From: an uncultured Acetatifactor sp.
GTDB lineage: Bacteria; Bacillota; Clostridia; Lachnospirales; Lachnospiraceae
NCBI GenBank assembly: GCA_947581865.1
Contig: CANPWA010000003.1
Coordinates: forward strand, 124,001-188,000
DNA length: 64,000 nucleotides
Reading direction: 5' to 3'
Shown here: one piece after another, positions 9,640 to 18,874 of the stretch
How positions within the stretch are numbered: the stretch's first letter is position 1
How the letters are laid out: every line of letters begins with the position of its first letter
The notes under the pieces: generated by a model
Told to the model about the DNA's origin: nothing
The model's database searches: none
What the model saw: only the letters and a program-made list of their open reading frames with translations
Program-made: the position numbers and the translations under genes

Positions 9640-10887
9640 TTATTTCTTGTCCAGATCCAGTACCAGGTGCTGGGGAAGACCGTTTACCATGAACGGAGCG
9701 TAGTCGCCCTGGATCAGGGGTTTCACATAGTCGATGAAATCCTCAGTCACAAAGTCCCCTTCCTTGTTCACCCACTCTCTGGGAACCAGTTTCTCATTGT
9801 TGGCGATACGGTGTACATCGTAGATGCCGGCTGTGCTCATATAAGGATCGTCGGATACACGGTCGATAACCACCATCTTGCCCGTGTCTCCCTCGTCGGC
9901 AGCCTTTACAGCGGCACCGCCCACCATGAACGCCTCGTCGATGTCGGTACGGGAAGCCATGTGGGATGCGCTGCGCTGCAGGGTGGAGAACTCAATGGAG
10001 CGGGTCTTGCAGCCGATTTCCGCGCCGAGGAAGGTTGCAAGGTAAGCAGCGGTGCCCTGAAGCTGCTTGTGCCCGAATGCGTCCACATAATCGGGACCGC
10101 CCGAAAGCTCGCATACATAGCGGTTGTCGGCAAGGCGGATGCCTTCGGAGACAGCGATCACAAGATTCGGTTTCTGCTTGATGAGCTTCTGTACTTTTTT
10201 GAGGAATTTGTCCATGTCAAAGGTAAGCTCAGGGAGATAGATCAGATCGGGACCGGAACATTCCTCTGTCTTTGCCAGGGCGGTAGCGCCGGTCAGCCAT
10301 CCCGCATTGCGCCCCATGATCTCCAGAATGGTGATGTTTTCCTTATTGTAGCTTAAGCCCAGGGCGTCGCGGATGACTTCCTTGGTGGAAGCGGCAATGT
10401 ACTTGGCTGCGCTTCCGAAGCCGGGAGTGTGATCCGTGAGAGCCAGATCGTTGTCGATGGTCTTGGGAACGCCCAGGAATTTCTGGGGATGTCCCTTGAT
10501 GATGGCATAGTCGGAAAGCTTCTTGATGGTGTCCATGGAATCGTTTCCACCGATGTAGATGAACGCTTCAATTTCCAGTTTGTCAAGAATATGGAATATT
10601 TTCTCATAGATATCCGGATCCTCGTGGATCTCCGGCAGTTTGTAACGGCAGGAGCCCAGGAAGGCGGAAGGAGTGCGCTTTAAAAGCTCAATGTCCATAT
10701 CCGTATGAATCTGTGTGGACAGATCCACATACTTTTCGTCCAAAAAGCCCTGAACGCCGTGGAGCATTCCGTATACCTTGTGGAAGCCGCGCTCCTTGGC
10801 GGTTTTGTAGACGCCGGCGAGACTGGAATTGATCACGGATGTGGGGCCGCCGGACTGCCCGACAATGATGTTGCGTAAATTAGACAT
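9640..10887 (-). CDS. 6-phosphofructokinase, predicted PPi-dependent
   Basis: The protein phosphorylates fructose 6-phosphate in glycolysis. At 415 residues it is longer than the ATP-dependent PfkA (about 320). Visible motifs are GQSGGPTSVIN at the N terminus, IGGNDSMDT, PKTIDNDL and EIMGRNAGWL. Lys in PKTID, where ATP-type enzymes have Gly, is the usual mark of PPi-dependent enzymes. GGND at the phosphoryl-donor site is also not the ATP-type GGDG. It is the first - strand gene here, with GAGAGG upstream of its ATG and its own promoter. Donor specificity is inferred from these residues. Confidence 0.88.
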   Translation of the reverse strand: MSNLRNIIVGQSGGPTSVINSSLAGVYKTAKERGFHKVYGMLHGVQGFLDEKYVDLSTQIHTDMDIELLKRTPSAFLGSCRYKLPEIHEDPDIYEKIFHILDKLEIEAFIYIGGNDSMDTIKKLSDYAIIKGHPQKFLGVPKTIDNDLALTDHTPGFGSAAKYIAASTKEVIRDALGLSYNKENITILEIMGRNAGWLTGATALAKTEECSGPDLIYLPELTFDMDKFLKKVQKLIKQKPNLVIAVSEGIRLADNRYVCELSGGPDYVDAFGHKQLQGTAAYLATFLGAEIGCKTRSIEFSTLQRSASHMASRTDIDEAFMVGGAAVKAADEGDTGKMVVIDRVSDDPYMSTAGIYDVHRIANNEKLVPREWVNKEGDFVTEDFIDYVKPLIQGDYAPFMVNGLPQHLVLDLDKK

Positions 10888-10935
10888 ACCATTACCTCTC
10901 TGTTTCTCAATTTTTATCGTAAAGAACCTATTCCT

Positions 10936-10964
10936 ATTGTAGCAAAGGAATTTTCAGTTTGCAA
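10936..10964 (-). promoter_or_regulatory. Predicted promoter of the phosphofructokinase gene
   Basis: On the - strand TTGCAA (10959-10964) and TACAAT (10936-10941) are separated by 17 bases, about 50 bases before the start codon. Confidence 0.6.
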
Positions 10965-11014
10965 TCCGAATATGTGTAAATGTTTCCAAAAATCCCAAAA
11001 AGGAAAGATAGCGG

Positions 11015-11043
11015 TTGCTTTTTCTAAGGCGGTTCTGTAGAAT
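11015..11043 (+). promoter_or_regulatory. Possible promoter of the Cys/His-repeat surface protein
   Basis: TTGCTT (11015-11020) and TAGAAT (11038-11043) are 17 bases apart in the divergent intergenic region. Both boxes deviate from consensus, and a TATAAA-like stretch nearby could serve instead. Confidence 0.35.
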
Positions 11044-11111
11044 AAATGATATAAAATAGATCATAAAGAAAATTTGGAAATGCCGTTTGAGCGGCGGAAT
11101 GAGGGGGCAGA

Positions 11112-14100
11112 ATGAAAAAACTGAGAAAGAGATGGATTGCTTTGCTTTTGTGTGGTCTTATGCTGTTTTCCGATGTGTCGGCAGCAGCCGCCCATGCAGA
11201 AGAGCCGACAGCTGCTGAGACGGAGGAGATCCGGGAGGGGCATGTACATAACGACGGGGATACCCATGGGGAAGAAGCGTTCAATGGGGATGAATCCGGT
11301 GCCGGGCAGGGAGACGGCGATGTGACTGGCGGCGACGTGACTGTGGGCGATGTGACCGCAGGGGATCCGCCCGGCGTGGAGGAGCCCCGGAGCGAACCGA
11401 CGGATCTGACGACCCCGGTGATCCGGGTAGAGGGAGAGCTGAAGAACGGAAGCTACTGTGAAGCGCCCGCGGTGACGGTGACCGATGAGGGAAATAACCT
11501 TGCACAGATCATCCTGCGGGATGGCTCCGGGTCGAAGGAGTACACGATAGCGGTCGGGAAGGAAGAACAGGGCAGTAAAGAGATACGCATATCCGATTAT
11601 ATCGAAGATATTTCTTTTGTGCGCAGGCTTGATATCGTGGCGACGGATGAAGCCGGCAATACCTATTCGAAAAGCTTCTATGCGGGGCATACCGTCAAGG
11701 CTATCCTGCGCTATAAGTTTCCGGCTACCTGCGCGGAGAAGGAAAAGAGCGTACATGTCTATATCTGCGGCGGCTGCGGCATAGATTTCTATCAGGCAAA
11801 CTATTATGTCAGTGACAGCCTGCAGCCGGAGCATGAATTCCGGGAGGAGACCGTGACGGAGAACGGCTGCGGCGGCGCGGGAACCCTGACCAGGAAAACC
11901 TGTGAAGTCTGCGGTTATGTGGAGACGGTAAAGAGCGAAGATTATGTGGAAGGTACGGACCACCAGTGGGAGACGCACACCAGGGCTGCCGACTGTACCA
12001 GGAGCGGTTTTACCTGGGAGGAATGTTCCAAATGCCATGATGTGAAAAACGTGAAGATCCTCCGGCAGCTCTGCCATGTATACGGCAGCTATAGGGTGGT
12101 GGAAAAGGCTACCTGTGAGACACCGGGGAAAAAGGAGGCCGTCTGTACCCGCGAGGGATGTAATGCGGTCAATACGGTGGTGATCCCTGCCGGGCATTTA
12201 TGGGTGCGCACGGAAGTGGAGGCTCCCACCTGCCAGAAGACGGGTTACACTGCGCTGGTATGTTCCGAATGCCATATGGAGAAAGAGGGCAGCCGGAACA
12301 CTCTGCAGCAGACACAACATTCCTATGAGGACGACGGCGACTGCACCACGGCTTCCGTCTGTAAGTTCTGCGGGATAGAACTGGTGGAGCAGCAACAGCA
12401 TAAACTGGATAAGTATGTGGCAAGCGAAGCGGGGCATTATCAGAAATGCCAGAATCCGGGATGCAGATATGACACCCGGCAGGAGGGTGAAGTGCTGCCT
12501 CACAGCTACAGTCACAATTCCGGTCCCCGTGACTGCACCTATAACTGGATATGTTCCGAGTGCGGATACACCGTCAAGGGAAACAGCAGCCATACTTTGG
12601 GTGAATGGCAGTCTGACGGAACATATCATTGGCAGGAGTGTGTAAACTGCGATTATTCTACCCGGAAGGAAGCTCATGTCGTCAAGGACGATTATGACTG
12701 CACTACCGCCAAGTCCTGTTCTGTCTGCGGCAGGGAGCTTGAGGCGGCAAAAGAGCATAATTGGTCCGAGAAATACAACGACACGATCTCTTACCATTGG
12801 CGTGTCTGCACCAATGAGGGATGCCGGCAGCGAAACGAACGCGAGGAGCATCAGATAAATTGGGACCGCAGGGACTGCACAGAGTCGCTGCGCTGTCAGA
12901 CCTGCAGCTATGTGGCGATTCATGGAGAGATTACACACAGGTATGCCGGCGCCCCCGTTCTGGGAGACGAAGAGGGGCATTATCAGATCTGTCAGAACGG
13001 CAACTGCGAGGTGGTGAAACGTCTGACGGAGGGGCACAGCGGCGGAACGGCGACCTGTCAGAGCCCTGCGGAATGCGAAATCTGTCACCAGCCCTATGGA
13101 GAGAAAGACACCACGCACCATGTGGGCAGTGTCTTTCAGGATGAAAGACCGGCGACCACGGAGCAGGAGGGCTACACCGGAGACGAAGTCTGCACTGCCT
13201 GCGGCACCGTTATCAAAAAGGGCGAGACCATCCCTAAGCTGGAAGTGAGCTGTGAACACGAGTGGGTGAAGAAATACGACGATGAAAAGTGTTGGGAAGA
13301 GTGTGCGAGACACTGCGGCGCGACGCGAAACGAGATAAAGCACACGCTGGAACAGCACAGCGATGAGGGCGGGCATTGGCAGCAGTGCCGGGTATGTAAG
13401 TATGCGACTACAAAAGTTCCCCATGTCTCCAGGGAAAGTGAGATCGACACAGACTGTACTACCAGGCTGACCTGCGGGGACTGCGGCTATGTGATCGAAG
13501 AGGCGAAGGAGGGGCACAATTTTGACGAAACGCTGGTGTTCGATGAAACCGGGCACTGGCATGTGTGCACCAATCCGGGCTGCAGCCAGATCAGTGTGAA
13601 AACAGATCATAGGACCGACGACAATCACGACTGTACCAGTGCGGTGAAATGTATTGACTGTGGTCATACCCTTGTGGAGGGGCAGAAGGAACACAATTGG
13701 AGCACCGTATGGCAGTCGGATGAGAAGGGGCATTTCCACAGATGTCTGAACACAGGGTGTCAGCAACTTGAACGCGAGGACCACATCCCCGTGGAAGATG
13801 ACAGACTGTGTACCACTCCCATTGTCTGCTCTGTCTGCAACCGGGTGATCACCGCCGCAGAGGAATCCCACAATTTCGGCGGGGTATATTATCACGATGA
13901 GACCGGGCACTGGCAGAAATGCCAGAACGAGGGCTGTGACGGTGTGGATGCAGAACATGCCCACAGCGGCGGAACGGCAACCTGCAGGAAGCAGGCGATC
14001 TGTATGTTCTGTGGCGCTGCATATGGCAGTACGGACGAAATGGTTCATGAGGGCAGTCTGGAAGTCCGCGGTTATGTGCCTCCCACGACGGAGTCGGAAG

Positions 14101-16190
14101 GCTACAGCGGCGATACCTATTGTCTGGGCTGTGAAAAGCGGGTTGCGGAAGGGGAAGTGCTTGCCCGTCTGTCGGAAGATCATGAACATGTCTTTGACGG
14201 CATAGTTTATTTTGATGATACGCATCATTGGACACAGTGCCGGTGCGGGATGCACAGCAGTTACAGAACCCATAAGCTGGGGGAGTGGCAGTCGGACAAC
14301 ACGCATCACTGGAAAGTGTGCGAATATGACCAGTGCGGATATATTGTGAGGGAAAATCACCAGTATGAGCAGGGAATCTGTGTTGTCTGCAATGCGCTGC
14401 AGCCGGATTATCAGCTGTCGGAGGATCTTTGGATCGTTCCGATCGGAGACTATACCTATACCGGAAAGGCGGTCACGCCGCAGATTCATGTGTTTAACGG
14501 AACCCGCCGCCTGGTCCAGGGGACGGATTATACGGTAAAATATAAGAACAACACCAAGGTGGGAACCGCTAAGGTTATCGTGACCGGAAAAGGAAATTAC
14601 AAGAACTCTATGAGCGCAGAGTTCTCCATTTTGCCCAAAGACTTAGGGGACGGTGACATTGTGGCTGACGCGCTGGCGGCCGCTGCAAATAAAAAGGTAC
14701 AACACCCTGTGCCCGCTTTGACCTGGAACGGCAGAAAACTGAAGAACGGGGCAGACTTCACCGTAAGTTATCCTTCTTCCGGTGAGAATGCGTATAAAGA
14801 TGTGGGAGAATATCAGATTGCCGTTCATGGGAAGGGAAATTTCTCCGGAAGTCTGGTTGTGGGCTTTACTGTCACCGGGAACAAGCCTGTCAACAAGCTG
14901 ACGGTGGAGAGGATCTCCGATCAGAGCTGGACCGGGCAGGAGATCACTCCCCAGGTCACTGTCCGGGATGGAAAGAGCACACTTGTGAAGGGTGTGGATT
15001 ATGATGTCACCTATGAAAACAATCAGGAAGTGGGAACCGCTGCGGCGGTGATCACCGGAATGGGCAGTTATGCCGGGATAAAGAGGGTAACCTTCAGGAT
15101 CGTGGGCAGTAAACTGAACAAAGCTTCCGTGACGGGTGTCCGCACGGATCTGGTATACTGCGGCGAGGAACTCAGACAGGATGAGAGCGGGATCGTCCTC
15201 ACTGTGGGCAAAGGGGCGGATCAGAAGATATTGCGGCAGGATGTGGACTACACCGTCTCCTATGCGAACAATATAAAGCCCGGCAAAGCTTCCGTTATCT
15301 TTACCGGTATCAATGGATATAAGGGCTCCAGTCTCAAGAAGACCTTCACCATCCGGGCATACGATCTTGCTTCGGACGAGGAAAATAAGGTTCAGGTGAC
15401 CGTGGAGAAGAGTGTGGTGTATTCTAAGGATGGCGCAAGACCTAAAGTGAAAGTGACTTTCGACGGTGAGACGCTGACCGCAGGCAGGGACTATACTCTG
15501 TCCTATGCCAATAATCGCGCGGTCGGAGGGGAAACGGACAAAAAATCCCCCGCAGTCATCATAAAGGGGAAAGGCTGCTTTGCCAAAACTATGGCGCCGG
15601 TGAAGTTTACTATCGCCGCAAAGCCCCTCATGAGCCTCTCTGATCATGCGTCGGCACAGGATAAGGTATGGACCGGCAGGACCAATTCCCATACCACCGC
15701 TTTCACTCTCACAGAGGAGGACGGCACAAAACTGAAGGCGGGTACCGATTACAAGGTAAGTTACTATTATGCGGAGGAAACGACCCTGCTGGACGGAGTG
15801 ACCGTGCGCGCGAAGGACGATGAAGTGAAGAAGACGGACCGCATTCCGGTCAACACCAGATTGTATGTACTTGCTTCCCAGGCAAAGAATCCGAATTATT
15901 TCGGCAGTGTGTCGGCAGAATTCTGTCTGGTGAAGAGCAGCGTGGCAAGGGCAAAGGTGACGATTCCCGATCAGATGTTCACCGGATCTGCCATCGAACT
16001 GGACGAGAAGGACATCAAGGTGATGCTGGGCGGAAGACAGCTTGCCCCGGACGAGTATGAGATTGTTGAGGGCAGTTATGTCAACAATGTGAAAAAAGGC
16101 GTGGCAAAACTTACCATACGGGGCTGCACAAAAGAGTGCGGCGGCACGAAGACCGTCACATTCAAAATCGTGCAGAAACCGATGAAATAA
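11112..16190 (+). CDS. Giant secreted protein: Cys/His repeats plus Ig-like (YDG/MBG-type) repeats
   Basis: The 1692-residue protein starts with a classic signal peptide (basic start, WIALLLCGLMLF core, Ala-rich cleavage region). A Gly/Asp-rich linker (about 45-95) and a beta domain (about 100-195) follow. Residues of about 200-1100 hold some twenty Cys modules of the form CxxC, many preceded by a (G/H)H(W/Y/F)xxC motif and followed by a His, so the spacing suggests structural metal binding or disulfides. Residues of about 1105-1692 hold about seven Ig-like repeats of the YTGKxxxPxxxV...GxDYxVxYxNN type. No LPXTG motif or other known wall anchor is visible at the C terminus. GAGGGGG precedes the ATG. 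Function is unknown; a surface role is likely. Confidence 0.75.
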   Translation: MKKLRKRWIALLLCGLMLFSDVSAAAAHAEEPTAAETEEIREGHVHNDGDTHGEEAFNGDESGAGQGDGDVTGGDVTVGDVTAGDPPGVEEPRSEPTDLTTPVIRVEGELKNGSYCEAPAVTVTDEGNNLAQIILRDGSGSKEYTIAVGKEEQGSKEIRISDYIEDISFVRRLDIVATDEAGNTYSKSFYAGHTVKAILRYKFPATCAEKEKSVHVYICGGCGIDFYQANYYVSDSLQPEHEFREETVTENGCGGAGTLTRKTCEVCGYVETVKSEDYVEGTDHQWETHTRAADCTRSGFTWEECSKCHDVKNVKILRQLCHVYGSYRVVEKATCETPGKKEAVCTREGCNAVNTVVIPAGHLWVRTEVEAPTCQKTGYTALVCSECHMEKEGSRNTLQQTQHSYEDDGDCTTASVCKFCGIELVEQQQHKLDKYVASEAGHYQKCQNPGCRYDTRQEGEVLPHSYSHNSGPRDCTYNWICSECGYTVKGNSSHTLGEWQSDGTYHWQECVNCDYSTRKEAHVVKDDYDCTTAKSCSVCGRELEAAKEHNWSEKYNDTISYHWRVCTNEGCRQRNEREEHQINWDRRDCTESLRCQTCSYVAIHGEITHRYAGAPVLGDEEGHYQICQNGNCEVVKRLTEGHSGGTATCQSPAECEICHQPYGEKDTTHHVGSVFQDERPATTEQEGYTGDEVCTACGTVIKKGETIPKLEVSCEHEWVKKYDDEKCWEECARHCGATRNEIKHTLEQHSDEGGHWQQCRVCKYATTKVPHVSRESEIDTDCTTRLTCGDCGYVIEEAKEGHNFDETLVFDETGHWHVCTNPGCSQISVKTDHRTDDNHDCTSAVKCIDCGHTLVEGQKEHNWSTVWQSDEKGHFHRCLNTGCQQLEREDHIPVEDDRLCTTPIVCSVCNRVITAAEESHNFGGVYYHDETGHWQKCQNEGCDGVDAEHAHSGGTATCRKQAICMFCGAAYGSTDEMVHEGSLEVRGYVPPTTESEGYSGDTYCLGCEKRVAEGEVLARLSEDHEHVFDGIVYFDDTHHWTQCRCGMHSSYRTHKLGEWQSDNTHHWKVCEYDQCGYIVRENHQYEQGICVVCNALQPDYQLSEDLWIVPIGDYTYTGKAVTPQIHVFNGTRRLVQGTDYTVKYKNNTKVGTAKVIVTGKGNYKNSMSAEFSILPKDLGDGDIVADALAAAANKKVQHPVPALTWNGRKLKNGADFTVSYPSSGENAYKDVGEYQIAVHGKGNFSGSLVVGFTVTGNKPVNKLTVERISDQSWTGQEITPQVTVRDGKSTLVKGVDYDVTYENNQEVGTAAAVITGMGSYAGIKRVTFRIVGSKLNKASVTGVRTDLVYCGEELRQDESGIVLTVGKGADQKILRQDVDYTVSYANNIKPGKASVIFTGINGYKGSSLKKTFTIRAYDLASDEENKVQVTVEKSVVYSKDGARPKVKVTFDGETLTAGRDYTLSYANNRAVGGETDKKSPAVIIKGKGCFAKTMAPVKFTIAAKPLMSLSDHASAQDKVWTGRTNSHTTAFTLTEEDGTKLKAGTDYKVSYYYAEETTLLDGVTVRAKDDEVKKTDRIPVNTRLYVLASQAKNPNYFGSVSAEFCLVKSSVARAKVTIPDQMFTGSAIELDEKDIKVMLGGRQLAPDEYEIVEGSYVNNVKKGVAKLTIRGCTKECGGTKTVTFKIVQKPMK

Positions 16191-16265
16191 CAGGTGTGTG
16201 GATTTGGATGACCTGTCAATAGAATGATAAAAATACAGTTCTAAAATATAGTCCTAAGAGATTGT

Positions 16266-16302
16266 TCCCGGGCGGATGCCGGATCTGTGCATCCGCCCGG
16301 GA
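16266..16302. terminator. Hairpin after the Cys/His-repeat gene
   Basis: A perfect 14-bp GC-rich inverted repeat (16266-16279 with 16289-16302) has a 9-base loop. Only a weak T tract follows, so it is probably a terminator but not a textbook one. The rest of the 245-base gap holds only a TATAAT box at 16402-16407 before the next gene. Confidence 0.55.
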
Positions 16303-16435
16303 CTTGTCTCTGGCTGCCCTGTATATTTTTAATGAGAGTACGGAGTGGAAAAACGGGATATGACAAGTTTTTGTTTACAATGCCGCGAAACAATGGTAAA
16401 TTATAATATATGGGGAACGGAAAGGAGAAGGTGGA

Positions 16436-16978
16436 ATGGCACGAACAATTCTTGTAACCGGCGGAGGGGCCAGCGGTAAGTCCAGATGGGCGATCTCTCA
16501 GTTTGCGGCATGTGACAATGTGCTTTACATATGTCCGGATACGCTGGATGAGGATACACGCAACAGGATCAGCTTCAGCAATCATAAAAATTATGTGGAG
16601 TGGGATCTTCAGGAGCATGTGACATCCAATCCCAGGAATCTGTTCAGGAAACATAAATTTGCGGTGTTTGACAGTTTAAACGATTATACAATGAAAGTGA
16701 TAGAAGAGATGTGCCCGGATATCTCCCGGTTGACTGCGGAGAAGGAGAAGGAGATCGAGAAGCGTATTGTTGAGGATGTGCTGGGCATGTACGATGAGAT
16801 CAGACTGATCGAGGGAGACATTGTGGTGATCACTTTGGAGACCGGATTTTCCCTTGAACCCGAAGATGCGAAGCTCATGGCAAGGCGCAAGATACTGGGT
16901 ATGGTCAACCAGCGTATTGCCAACGAATCCAGCGATGTGTACCTTTCCGCAAGCGGGATTCAGTTTAAGATCAAATGA
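16436..16978 (+). CDS. CobU-like P-loop kinase/guanylyltransferase
   Basis: The 180-residue protein resembles adenosylcobinamide kinase/guanylyltransferase (CobU). It has Walker A TGGGASGKSRWA at residues 7-18, and a C-terminal half (ETGFSLEPEDAKLMARRKILGMVNQRIAN, split here as ETGFSL, then RRKILGMVNQRIA) that follows the CobU layout with the vsGIP-like ending SASGIQFKIK. It is divergent: the CobU EVGWGIVP segment reads ETGFSLEP. No other cobalamin gene is nearby; pilT follows 27 bases later, so a different substrate is possible. AAAGGAGAAGG precedes the ATG. Confidence 0.65.
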   Translation: MARTILVTGGGASGKSRWAISQFAACDNVLYICPDTLDEDTRNRISFSNHKNYVEWDLQEHVTSNPRNLFRKHKFAVFDSLNDYTMKVIEEMCPDISRLTAEKEKEIEKRIVEDVLGMYDEIRLIEGDIVVITLETGFSLEPEDAKLMARRKILGMVNQRIANESSDVYLSASGIQFKIK

Positions 16979-17005
16979 TTTAATATAAATATGGAGGCTT
17001 GACTG

Positions 17006-18046
17006 ATGGATATTGAAGAATTGGTAATGGAAGCGAGACAACGGATGGCGTCGGATATTCATCTGACCGTTGGCTATGCCACATTGGCGCGTATCAATGG
17101 GGAACTGGTGCCTTTTAAGGAGCGGGATGACATCGGTGTAAACCGACTGATCCACTCTCTTCTGACCGCCGAGCAGGAGAAGCAGTTCAGCACGGACGGC
17201 AAGGATCTGGATTTCAGTTTTGAGTTAAGCGACGGTTCCATGCAGCGTGTCAATGTATACCGCCAGAATGGGCGCGCGGCAGCGGCGATCCGTCTTTTGA
17301 ATACAAAGGTGCCTTCTCTGGCAGAGCTGGAGATGCCCCCTGTCCTGAACGAACTTGCGGGCAAAAGAAAGGGTATGATCCTGGTCACCGGTTCCACCGG
17401 AAGCGGAAAGACTACTACTTTAGCGGCGATGATCGATGAGATCAACAAAAAGCGGGCATGTCATATCATTACCATTGAGGATCCTATTGAATACCGCTAT
17501 GACCCCGGAAAGGCGATCATCCACCAGAGAGAGCTGGGCAGGGATGTGCCGGATTTCCGTACCGCACTGCGCAGTGTGTTGCGTGAGGATCCGGATGTGA
17601 TCCTGATAGGTGAAATGCGTGATTATGAAACGATCTCTCTGGCTCTTACCGCAGCGGAGACGGGGCACCTGGTGCTGGCGACGCTGCACACAGCCAGCGC
17701 GGCACAGACCATAGACCGGATCATTGACGAATGCCCCGTGGATGTGAGAGATCAGGTGCGCATGCAGCTTGCCAATCTTTTGCAGGGTGTCATTGCACAG
17801 ACCCTGGTTCCCAGATGTGATGAGCGCGGAGGACGTATCGCAGCCATGGAGATTTTGATCGGAACCGATGCCGTGAAGAATATGATCCGCTCCAACAAAG
17901 TTGCCCAGATGAATTCCGTGATGCAGACCTCAGCCCGCCAGGGTATGTGTACCTTTAATGACAGTCTCAACAGACTGTGCAGGGAGGGTATTATCTCCTA
18001 TGATGTGATGATGCAGTACAGCGCGGACGGTGTTGCAATGGAATAA
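17006..18046 (+). CDS. pilT: PilT-type type IV pilus retraction ATPase
   Basis: PilT is the hexameric ATPase that powers pilus retraction at the inner face of the membrane. The 346-residue length is standard. Walker A GSTGSGKTTT is at about residues 129-138, the Asp box and His box (TLHTASAAQTIDRI) follow, and Walker B is VILIGEMRD near residue 200. The C-terminal PilT signature AIRNLIRE reads AVKNMIRS here. No pilin, PilB or PilC gene is present in the window, so it is an orphan next to the CobU-like gene, with a 27-base gap that suggests one transcript. GGAGG lies 8 bases upstream. Confidence 0.92.
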   Translation: MDIEELVMEARQRMASDIHLTVGYATLARINGELVPFKERDDIGVNRLIHSLLTAEQEKQFSTDGKDLDFSFELSDGSMQRVNVYRQNGRAAAAIRLLNTKVPSLAELEMPPVLNELAGKRKGMILVTGSTGSGKTTTLAAMIDEINKKRACHIITIEDPIEYRYDPGKAIIHQRELGRDVPDFRTALRSVLREDPDVILIGEMRDYETISLALTAAETGHLVLATLHTASAAQTIDRIIDECPVDVRDQVRMQLANLLQGVIAQTLVPRCDERGGRIAAMEILIGTDAVKNMIRSNKVAQMNSVMQTSARQGMCTFNDSLNRLCREGIISYDVMMQYSADGVAME

Positions 18047-18100
18047 GTTAAATTTAAAATTAACATATATTTAACTTACATTTATTTTTATGCGTATGGC

Positions 18101-18136
18101 AAAGCTCCTGTGGGTGAGAGAATCTGCAGGAGCTTT
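18101..18136 (+). terminator. Terminator-like hairpin after pilT
   Basis: AAAGCTCCTG (18101-18110) pairs with CAGGAGCTTT (18127-18136). The T tract is short (TTT, then ATCT). Confidence 0.6.
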
Positions 18137-18163
18137 ATCTGCCCAGACGGAGGGAGACGATAG

Positions 18164-18874
18164 ATGGCGTCAAAAAAGTTTTACGCCGTAAAAAAAGGAA
18201 TAACACCTGGTATTTTTATGAGCTGGGAAGAGTGCCAGGCGTCGGTAAGCGGTTTTCCCGGGGCTCAGTTCAAAGGGTTTGCGACCCGGGAAGAGGCGCA
18301 GGGCTATCTCGATGGAACAGTGTATTGCCCGGAGGAAGACGAAGACCGTAAACAGGAGACGAAGCTGCCGCCCTATGAGACGGTTCCCGGGAGACTGCTG
18401 GTCTATGTGGATGGCAGTTATGACGACAGTATCCCTAAGTATGCCTTTGGCTGTGTGTTCCTATTGGAGGGAGGAGAAATCCGCTTTGCTCTTGGAAACG
18501 GCGATAACCCCCAGTCCCTGCAGCATCGCAATGTGACCGGGGAGATGCTGGGCGCCATGTACGCCGTGAGGACAGCGATGATGAATGGTTATGAGACGGT
18601 GGAGTTATGCTATGATTATGAAGGAATCGAAAAGTGGGTTACCGGAGCCTGGCGCAGCAGAACGGAACTGACCCAGAAGTATGCCCGTTCCATGCGGGAG
18701 TGGGGGAAGGATATCCGGATCATCTTTACCAAGGTGGAGGCGCATGCCAATGAGGCATACAATGAACTTGCCGACCGCACCGCAAAACGCGGGCTGAGAG
18801 AGGGGGAGGGCGTTCCCAAAGTGATGCGCCTTGAGGAGTTGGAGCTGTATGGAAGAAAAAATTCGTCTGAATAA
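18164..18874 (+). CDS. RNase H family protein with N-terminal RNA/DNA-hybrid binding domain
   Basis: The 236-residue protein has an N-terminal hybrid-binding (viroplasmin-like) domain of about 45 residues: KFYAVKKGITPGIF and a FKGFATREEAQGYL helix. The RNase H domain starts near residue 75. Its likely metal-binding acids are Asp in YVDGSYDD, Glu in TGEMLGAMYAV, Asp in CYDYEGIEKW and Asp in LADRTAKRG. It removes RNA from RNA-DNA hybrids. Its end overlaps the start of the next gene by 26 bases, so the pair is probably translationally coupled. Confidence 0.88.
   Translation: MASKKFYAVKKGITPGIFMSWEECQASVSGFPGAQFKGFATREEAQGYLDGTVYCPEEDEDRKQETKLPPYETVPGRLLVYVDGSYDDSIPKYAFGCVFLLEGGEIRFALGNGDNPQSLQHRNVTGEMLGAMYAVRTAMMNGYETVELCYDYEGIEKWVTGAWRSRTELTQKYARSMREWGKDIRIIFTKVEAHANEAYNELADRTAKRGLREGEGVPKVMRLEELELYGRKNSSE

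Noticed and set aside
12198..14489. Long open frame antisense to the Cys/His-repeat protein
   Set aside because: It mirrors the repeats of the real gene, has no ribosome site and resembles no protein family. The same holds for long antisense frames under gdhA, ligA and the BspA-like gene.
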